This document shows positions 17,018 to 22,951 of a stretch of DNA of 22,951 nt, one piece after another (the stretch's first letter is position 1; the number at the start of each line of letters is the position of its first letter). This stretch comes from Coemansia sp. RSA 922 (Eukaryota; Kickxellomycota; Kickxellomycetes; Kickxellales; Kickxellaceae). The notes below the pieces were generated by a model. That model ran no database searches and was not told the origin of the DNA. It saw only the letters and a program-made list of their open reading frames with translations. Made by a program: the position numbers and the translations under genes. Location: positions 2,996 through 25,946 of the forward strand of contig JANBQS010000216.1 of assembly GCA_027577415.1 (NCBI GenBank). The letters run 5' to 3'.

Positions 17018-17327
17018 ATTTAAATAAATAAAATAATAGAGAATAGTAGAGAGAGAAGAGAGACAATCTCAAACACGTGAGAATGGCTAATCAAATATAA
17101 ATCCATCATGGGTCAAGGAAGTGGTACGTTTTTTTTTGTCCATGCAGTCACAGGAAGCTTTCGGCCTTTGAAAAATCATGTATTTCTTTTAAACAAAAGA
17201 AAATAGACAAAGAAAGAAAGAAACAAGAGCAAAAAGCCATGAGCAATGGACAAGAAGAAAACCTTTTTTTCCTTTCTCCCCCCTTTTTTTCCCAATATTT
17301 TTTTACTTTTTATTTTTATTTTTTAGT
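17018..17327. promoter_or_regulatory. divergent promoter, PEX22-like / orphan ORF
   Basis: 310 bases between head-to-head starts. Each side has a sense-strand pyrimidine tract before its ATG (about 17046-17066 read on minus, about 17264-17292 read on plus). A CCAAT lies at 17292-17296. The middle is A-rich. No gene fits. Confidence 0.45.
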
Positions 17328-18014
17328 ATGGACATTATGACTGAACTACACAACCGACAGAGTAAAAAACATCAATTTTCTACTAGTGCTCCTTTGCGTT
17401 TATGGACAGTAGAAGAAAACACTCGTTTTTATACTTTTTTTGCCCGTCACACTTGCCTCTCTCGCTCTGATGGTATGATGATTGACCTATATGGATTCAG
17501 TATGCCTTTATTGCGCCAAATAGTCAAGAGTCTGCAGACCAGTGACTATACCGGTTTACACAATGAGGACTTGGAGGATGAGTATCCTGATGGTGGCTGG
17601 TGGGAGGATTTTTGGCACTTGTCTGAGATGCACAACAGGTTTGCTTCACATACAATATACGAGGTAAACTACAAAATTATCAAGACTATTGAGGCAATCA
17701 TCAAACCGCTAAACTATATCTTTCACAGTAACGAAGCCATTAGTCCATTGTATTTAATCGACCCAAGAAAACACACCTCACATCCTTTGACCAATGCTAT
17801 TATAAAGTATTCGGATTGTTCGGCTGGTTCTATGGATGTAGATACAGAGTCCAAGGATACTTTCTTTGACAGTTTCATGAAAACTATGTTGGATTACCAT
17901 GGCTCTTCTATGCGCGTTTTTCTCTTGTTGTGTAAGGAAAGATTGGACAGGGAATCAGCTAGGCACGACGATTCACTTGTTATCAAGATGAATGGTCTTA
18001 AAATTGCGCCATAG
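17328..18014 (+). CDS. hypothetical protein, 228 residues, orphan
   Basis: Single uninterrupted frame with ATG at 17328, closely preceded by a pyrimidine-rich leader, ending TAG. The protein looks soluble and helical. A LWTVEENTRFYTFFARH stretch at about 24-41 is mildly reminiscent of a Myb/SANT first helix, but the following helices do not fit. An acidic, tryptophan-rich patch (EYPDGGWWEDFWHLSEMH) lies near residues 85-103. There is no signal peptide or membrane segment. I recognise no family. Codon use is AT-rich and similar to the orphan at 10851-11297. Length, start context and intactness argue for a real gene. Confidence 0.65.
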   Translation: MDIMTELHNRQSKKHQFSTSAPLRLWTVEENTRFYTFFARHTCLSRSDGMMIDLYGFSMPLLRQIVKSLQTSDYTGLHNEDLEDEYPDGGWWEDFWHLSEMHNRFASHTIYEVNYKIIKTIEAIIKPLNYIFHSNEAISPLYLIDPRKHTSHPLTNAIIKYSDCSAGSMDVDTESKDTFFDSFMKTMLDYHGSSMRVFLLLCKERLDRESARHDDSLVIKMNGLKIAP

Positions 18015-18326
18015 ACAACACTTGTTTTTCATCTAAAATAATGTGACACCTTGCATGTATCCCTGTTTTTTTTTTTCTTCAAAAAGCCAAAGAAGTTTGG
18101 CAAAATTTTCTTTTTAGTTTATTCAATACAATATTATCTTCAAAACTATAGCCACATTTTATTTGTCACATGGATAAGAGTGCAATTAATATAGCCGTTA
18201 ATTTAAAAAATAAACCTGTTTAGATAAGCTAGAGGAGCTAAAAAAGGTTTTGGTATATAAACAACTGAGAAGCAGGACTTGCATTCACCAATTCTCTCCC
18301 CCTCTCCATCACTTTTTTCAATAGCT
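18015..18326 (+). promoter_or_regulatory. promoter of the fungalysin gene
   Basis: A TATATAA at 18254-18260 lies 66 bases before the fungalysin ATG and is followed by a CT-rich leader at about 18290-18312. The left half holds the 3' region of the orphan gene with a T-run near 18066-18078. The TATA-plus-CT architecture matches arginase and suggests a regulated gene. Confidence 0.6.
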
Positions 18327-20246
18327 ATGGTAAAGACTGCTTTCTCATCAAGTCTCCTCCTTCTTTGCTCTTTTGCCACCCTGGCAACTGGCATCCCCAT
18401 GCCCCCAACGACTATCAAGACGTTCACGCCAAAGCTCAAGATCCAACCACCGTTCAACGTCTACCAGGCACCCATCACTATCACCCCTGTATCATCGCTG
18501 ATAGGTCCTACTACGCCCAAATCTCCAAAGGCCGATATAGCAGTAGCATACCTAAACGCCCAGCATGGGATTCCTACATCGCAAATCAAGATCACTAGCG
18601 CTTACACTGACACTGTTACTGGAATCACCCACGTTTACGCGCAGCAGACTATCGACGGCGCAAATGTAGCAAACGGACTAGCCAATGTCAACATTAACAG
18701 CAACAACCAAGTAATTTCGTCCAGCCAGTCTTTCGCCCTACAAGCAGCTTCTTCGAATTCTCTCGCTACGAGGAGCAACAATTTTTCCTCGCTGAGTACT
18801 GCGTTCCAAGCGCTGGCTAGCTATGTCGGCACGGCTGTCGACAGTCAGACTATGGCCGACGTTACTATTGCTACGACGGCGAGTGTATTGCCTGGCGATG
18901 GGCTCGTGTACTCGCTGAGCGGATTGCCCGAGACTGTTGCTGTTTTGGGACAGGCTACAGCAGAGCAGTCGTTAGTACAGCGTAGTGACGGGTCACTGGT
19001 AACTACATGGCATATTGTCTTGCAGCAGGGCGAGCACTGGTGGAGCGCACACGTCAATGTCCAAACAGGCGCCATAGAGTCGATCAACGACTGGGTATCG
19101 CACATGTCTGCCGAGTCCTACACTGTGTATCCGCGTACCATCGACTCGCCAGCCTCAGGCGCAAGACAAGCAGTCGTCAATCCCTATTCGTCGGCCAGTC
19201 CTCAGGGCTGGGCATCGGGCAATACGACGACGGGCAATAACGCCTGGGCGCAGAGCAATCCCAGTGGCGGAGTCACGTGGAAGCTCAACCACCGGCCAAC
19301 AGCCAAGTCCAAAGTGTTCGACTATCCAGTCGACTTGACCAAGGCGCCCGCCACGTACGTCGATGCGGCTATCACGCAGCTGTTCTACACGGTCAACACT
19401 ATGCACGATCTGTCGTATGCCTATGGGTTCAGCGAGGCGGCTGGCAACTTCCAAGACGAGAACTACAGCGGCCAAGGAAAGGGCGGCGACTACGTCGTGG
19501 CTTTTGCCCAGGACGGCAGCGGCACCGACAATGCCAACTTTGCGACGCCGCCCGACGGCCAGCACGGCGTCATGCGCATGTACATCTGGACCGAGACAAA
19601 GCCCAATCGCGACGGCGACTTTGAGCAGGACATTGTTGCGCACGAGTACACCCACGGCATTTCCAACCGCCTGACGGGCGGCCCGGCCAACACCGACTGC
19701 CTCAACGACGGCGAGGCTGGCGGGATGGGCGAGGGGTGGAGCGACGCCGTCGCCTTTCTCCTGCGCATCCGCCCCGGAGACGCAAGCAGCCGGGACATAA
19801 TAATGGGCGAGTACGTCTACGGCAAGAGCATCCGCAACTACCCGTACTCCACCAGCCTCGCGACCAATCCGACTGCCTACAGTTACCTCAGCCGAGTCGA
19901 CTACCAGGAGGTCCATGCCATCGGCGAAGTGTGGGCTGAAATGCTGTACGAGGTCATGTGGGCGCTAATTGACAAGAACGGCATCGCTGACGACCTATTT
20001 GCTCGCGATTTGACAAAGGGCACGTCCATTCTGCTGCAGATTCTGCTCGACGCGATGAAGCTCCAGCCTTGCAATCCGACGTTCGTCAACGCCCGCGACG
20101 CCATTCTCCAAGCCGAGGCGAATTTGACGGGCGGAAAGAATAAATGTGCAATATGGAAGGCCTTTGCTAAGCGTGGTCTCGGACTGAAAGCGAGTAATAG
20201 CGGAACAAAGTATACGGACGACAACTCTGTGCCAAGCGGCTGCTGA
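18327..20246 (+). CDS. fungalysin, secreted M36 zinc metalloprotease
   Basis: 639 residues from the ATG of MVKTAFSS. The frame upstream begins at a TTG in the leader and is not used. A signal peptide is clear at residues 1-23 (SSSLLLLCSFATLATG). An FTP-type inhibitory propeptide follows at about 65-255 (GIPTSQIKITSAYTDTVTGITHVY, ending near HVNVQTGAIESINDWV). The catalytic domain holds H439-E440-x2-H443 in VAHEYTHGISNRLTGG and the third zinc ligand E469 in GGMGEGWSD. F(Y)TVNTMHD and a C-terminal AIGEVWAEMLYEVMWALID are further M36 marks. The enzyme is exported as a zymogen and matures by removal of the propeptide. Fungalysins feed on extracellular protein and act as virulence factors in some pathogens. 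The active site is intact, so it is predicted functional. Confidence 0.96.
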   Translation: MVKTAFSSSLLLLCSFATLATGIPMPPTTIKTFTPKLKIQPPFNVYQAPITITPVSSLIGPTTPKSPKADIAVAYLNAQHGIPTSQIKITSAYTDTVTGITHVYAQQTIDGANVANGLANVNINSNNQVISSSQSFALQAASSNSLATRSNNFSSLSTAFQALASYVGTAVDSQTMADVTIATTASVLPGDGLVYSLSGLPETVAVLGQATAEQSLVQRSDGSLVTTWHIVLQQGEHWWSAHVNVQTGAIESINDWVSHMSAESYTVYPRTIDSPASGARQAVVNPYSSASPQGWASGNTTTGNNAWAQSNPSGGVTWKLNHRPTAKSKVFDYPVDLTKAPATYVDAAITQLFYTVNTMHDLSYAYGFSEAAGNFQDENYSGQGKGGDYVVAFAQDGSGTDNANFATPPDGQHGVMRMYIWTETKPNRDGDFEQDIVAHEYTHGISNRLTGGPANTDCLNDGEAGGMGEGWSDAVAFLLRIRPGDASSRDIIMGEYVYGKSIRNYPYSTSLATNPTAYSYLSRVDYQEVHAIGEVWAEMLYEVMWALIDKNGIADDLFARDLTKGTSILLQILLDAMKLQPCNPTFVNARDAILQAEANLTGGKNKCAIWKAFAKRGLGLKASNSGTKYTDDNSVPSGC

Positions 20247-20357
20247 AACAACACATCCCCCCCCCTGATCCGAGTACAAGAGCAACATTTCGATTTCTTT
20301 ACCGTTCTTTTTGCTCTTTATTTCATTTCTTGTCATCTTTATTTTATTTTTTTGAAA

Positions 20358-20891
20358 ATGCCTGCTTACCACTCGACTTTCAACAGCATTGAAAATGTCC
20401 GCGTAATCAACGGTCTGCCACTACTACCGCTTATAACACGTACGCGCGGTCCTTCTCCCTACGCCGACCCCTCAATGACACACGACGCTATAGACGAGGC
20501 GTTGGAGTTATTCAGACCAAACAGTCTTTTCAAAAACTTTGAAATCAAGGGCAACGGCGACAGACTGCTCATTTACATTATCCTGTTTACTTCGCAATGC
20601 CTCAACCGTCTACGGCCAACCACCACTCAGAGCGAGGCGACAAAGGCCCTGTACTCGCTGGCTGTCACCAACGTAGTCATCCCAGCCGATGCTACTTTCC
20701 CACTGCACAATATGTATCCGGGCGTTATCGATAAGAGTGAGAGCGATACATTGCGCCAGTATCTGGCTCAGGTACGCCAGGAGGTCGCCCTGCGCTTGGT
20801 CGCCCTAGTTTATGCCGGTGACAGCGTTGCGCCGAGCAAGTGGTGGATGAGCTTCCAGAAGCGCCACTTCATGGGCAAGACTATGGCTTAG
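20358..20891 (+). CDS. ARC18: ARPC3, Arp2/3 complex 21-kDa subunit
   Basis: 177 residues, equal to the family (human ARPC3 178, yeast Arc18 178). Characteristic stretches are MPAYHSTFN at the start, GLPLLPLITRTRGP, DEALELFRPNSLFKNFEIKG, DRLLIYIILF and SKWWMSFQKRHFMGK at the end. The start is the ATG at 20358; a TTG-led extension of two codons is ignored. The Arp2/3 complex nucleates branched actin at endocytic patches. The gene follows fungalysin by 111 bases on the same strand, but the two have unrelated roles. Its stop lies 44 bases from the convergent CUE gene's stop. Confidence 0.96.
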   Translation: MPAYHSTFNSIENVRVINGLPLLPLITRTRGPSPYADPSMTHDAIDEALELFRPNSLFKNFEIKGNGDRLLIYIILFTSQCLNRLRPTTTQSEATKALYSLAVTNVVIPADATFPLHNMYPGVIDKSESDTLRQYLAQVRQEVALRLVALVYAGDSVAPSKWWMSFQKRHFMGKTMA

Positions 20892-20935
20892 AGAGAAAAA
20901 TACGTTTTAGAAATAAATAAATAAAAGTAATGCTT

Positions 20936-21884
20936 CTATGAAGGCGGGCCTACGTGACGCCGCGCCCGGAATGGATTCGTATCGGACGACTCATCCACGC
21001 TTGCCAGCGACGACATGCCAGCCAGGGACTCTTCTGCCACTGCCAGCGGATCGAATTGCACGGCGAACGGGTTATTCATATCAATTGCATCATCCTCACT
21101 TACGCTGGGAATCGGCGCAGCAGGCTTGGGCGTAAGCTTTGAGGGACTTAATGGCACATACAACAAGTCAGGGCTGCTATCGTCCAACAGTCCAATAAGG
21201 TCAGTCTGCTGTTGCTGAGAAGCAGGCGGCGTTTCCTCTCTATGCGATGATGGTTCTGACTCTGACGCATCGGAAAAGTCAGACTCGAGTGCATCCGCCT
21301 TATTACGTACTCGCAATGGCGAGCTAGGAGCTGACCCGGGCACCGAGCCAAGTGGCGAGCCGCCGCTGCCGCCAGGAGCTGAAGGCGACTGCCTGGAGCC
21401 ACTGCGCCGACCGAACCGAAGCATACTACGGATCTTTGATGACGATGATGACGGAGCCGCAGGAGCTGTAGGCGGTGTCAAGTGAGCTGGTGGTGACGCA
21501 GTCGGACCTCTTCTGCCGACACTCGCGCTGGCACTCCTTGCCCGTCCTCCTCCACCTCGAGCCGCGATCTCAGTCTCGGCCAAGCGCCTAGCATACTCTG
21601 CATCAAGCTCAACGTCTTTCTGTCTCTTTACTTCCTACAACTTCATAATTTATGTTTAGTTGCCACACATTTCGAAATTTCCACTAAATCCTTTCCCCTC
21701 TTTTATAGTTGTTACTTACTTGCTCGTCGGGCTTGTACTCGAGGTCATTCATGTTCAACAAAACGTTGACTGCTGGGTCTACTAGACCCGCGCTATCGCG
21801 TAAGACCATATCGACTACTTCGCGGTCCATGTCCGGGAACATCTCAACGAGTTGTTGTAGGTTTAGTGTGTAGTCGTCGCTCAT
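20936..21884 (-). CDS. CUE-domain ubiquitin-binding adaptor, NPF-containing
   Basis: Two exons, 21884-21720 and 21634-20936, give 287 residues. The 85-nt intron has donor GTAAGT at 21719, a CAACTAAAC branch region and acceptor TTGTAG, and the phase is preserved. Residues about 7-48 are a CUE domain (LQQLVEMFPDMDREVVDMVL) with the MFP and late di-leucine motifs that bind ubiquitin. A charged helix with KDVELDAEYARRLAE follows, as in Cue5-like proteins. The rest is disordered and S/P/G-rich, with DLIGLL at 200-205, an acidic-flanked YVPL at 214-217, and NPF at 243-245 and 275-277. NPF motifs bind EH domains in endocytosis; YVPL could be an Atg8-interacting motif. The role is therefore either an endocytic ubiquitin adaptor or a Cue5-type autophagy receptor; the sequence alone does not decide. 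Confidence 0.82.
21635..21719 (-). other. spliceosomal intron in the CUE gene
   Basis: 85 bases with donor GTAAGT, an ACTAAAC branch-like site about 30 bases before the acceptor, and TTGTAG at the end. If retained, translation stops soon after the CUE domain, so a short CUE-only isoform is conceivable. Confidence 0.85.
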
Positions 21885-22565
21885 CTGTAACAGTATATAA
21901 AAAATAATGATAATAATTCGTATAAAAAAACAATGGAGAAATACAAAAAAAAAAAGAGCATGGCTCTAATCCCCCTTCTTTTCCTCTCTCTCTCTCTCTC
22001 CCCCACACACAAAAGTCCTTTGTTCAAAAAGGTGACTCGCCTTTATTTTTTGCTTTCCATTATACACTTTCTTTTTACAAATACGACAATGTCCAACACT
22101 GCCTTTATCCAAAAAAAAAAACCCCCCCATCACATGTTTTTAGAGTACAGCCCTCACTCGCTACATGCACTTGTTTCAAGCTTGTAGGATTTTGATGCTT
22201 AGTGACAATATCTGACATTATAATTTGACTTGATTTATACTGCCATGATCAGTGACACATCGATCAAGAGCTGTAGTGCTGTTACTATTCTCATGGACTG
22301 ACAGCCATATTTAAAGGTCCATGCCCCAGCAACAGTAGATGTAGTCAAAGAACATCTTATATCTTTATACATTATACTTATTTACTAAATAGACATAAAG
22401 ACTGGTGAACTTTGGCATTCTGCTGCTAGCTAAAATTACTCATACTAAAAAACTACACATGGAAGCACTAGTCTCTGTGGCTGATTCTTCTCCAAAAATG
22501 TCTGGACTTCATAAAGCTATAAGGGGTTACAGTGAATAAGAATATGGACTTGAAGAAAATTGGTG
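21885..22565. other. spacer with a promoter-like stretch and a short truncated ORF
   Basis: On the plus strand a CT repeat at about 21981-22001 precedes ATG 22089, whose frame (MSNTAFIQ...) stops after 32 codons at 22187. An 11-A run and a 7-C run at 22111-22128 interrupt it. This mimics the leader layout of real genes here and may be the broken start of one. From 22190 on I see only AT-rich non-coding sequence; a short stretch near 22480-22580 has a possible faint transposase echo. Confidence 0.35.
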
Positions 22566-22569
22566 ATGA

Positions 22570-22951
22570 GCAAGTTGTTAGAGGGGTTAGAGAGGGGGGT
22601 TAGAAGAGAGAGAGGGAGAGAGAGAGAGGGTTAGAAGAGGGGGTTAAGAGAGAGGGTTAGAAGAGAAGAGAGAGAGGGGGTTAGAAGAGAGAGAGAGAGG
22701 GGGTTAGAAGAGAGAGAGAGGGTTAGAAAGAGAGAGAGAGAGAGGTTAGAGAGAGAGGTTAGGAAAGAAGAAGAGAGAGGGTTAGAAGAGAGAGAGGGTT
22801 AGAAGAGAGAGAGAGGGGTTTAGAGAGGGGTTAGAAGAGAGTTAGGGTTAGAAAGAGAGAGAGGGGGTTAGAAGAGAGAGAAGAGAGAGGGTTAGAGAGA
22901 GGTTAGAGAGAGAGAGGGTTAGAAGAGAGAGAGAGAGAGGAGAGGGGTTAG
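22570..22951 (+). repeat. GA-rich array punctuated by GGTTAG, telomere-like
   Basis: About twenty units of the form GGGTTAGAAGAGAGAGAG, variable in length (mostly 15-25 bases), run to the window end. Except for the TT of each TTAG, the strand is almost all purine. A canonical TTAGGGTTAG occurs near 22842-22851. The G-rich strand points towards the right edge, as it would at a right-hand chromosome end. It could be a variant or degenerate subtelomeric repeat, or an internal minisatellite. Confidence 0.85.

Noticed and set aside
22570..22951. CRISPR-like array
   Set aside because: The units are low-complexity GA with variable length and no unique spacers, and the genome is eukaryotic.

Overview
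This is nuclear DNA of a fungus, most likely an early-diverging filamentous lineage (Kickxellomycotina or Mucoromycota type is my guess, not provable here). The evidence is compact intron-poor eukaryotic genes, short GTAAGT introns with TACTAAT/CTAAA-like branch sites (76 and 85 nt), a Zn2Cys6 transcription factor, a fungalysin protease, ARPC3, elongin C, and AT-rich spacers around GC-richer genes. All protein genes are single transcription units; there is no operon logic.

Left to right: an unexplained AT-rich start (1-720); SMC5 (+); an exon-like remnant (-) next to one arm of an inverted repeat carrying tRNA-Val(CAC); tRNA-Phe(GAA) (-); a DUF1764 protein (-) divergent from a mitochondrial two-HMG-box protein (+, one intron); arginase (+); elongin C (+); a 40-residue C2H2 zinc-finger ORF (-); about 1.1 kb of gene-poor DNA; the second inverted arm with an identical tRNA-Val (-); an orphan 148-residue ORF (-); about 1 kb of unresolved spacer; a Zn2Cys6 factor (-) divergent from UTP6 (+); a PEX22-like protein (-) tail to tail with UTP6; an orphan 228-residue ORF (+); a secreted M36 metalloprotease (+); ARPC3 (+); and a two-exon CUE-domain protein (-).

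The last 370 bases are a GA-rich array punctuated by GGTTAG. Its G-strand runs towards the right edge, so the window may end in a subtelomere or at a contig end.

The recognisable genes are mostly housekeeping: genome stability (SMC5), mtDNA packaging (HMG), nitrogen catabolism (arginase), ubiquitin ligase scaffold (elongin C), ribosome biogenesis (UTP6), peroxisome import (PEX22-like), actin nucleation (ARPC3), ubiquitin-linked trafficking (CUE protein) and extracellular proteolysis (fungalysin). I do not see a clear new multi-gene system. The unusual material is the tRNA-Val inverted duplication with exon-like debris around it, the telomere-like GA array, the orphan ORFs and the micro zinc-finger ORF.
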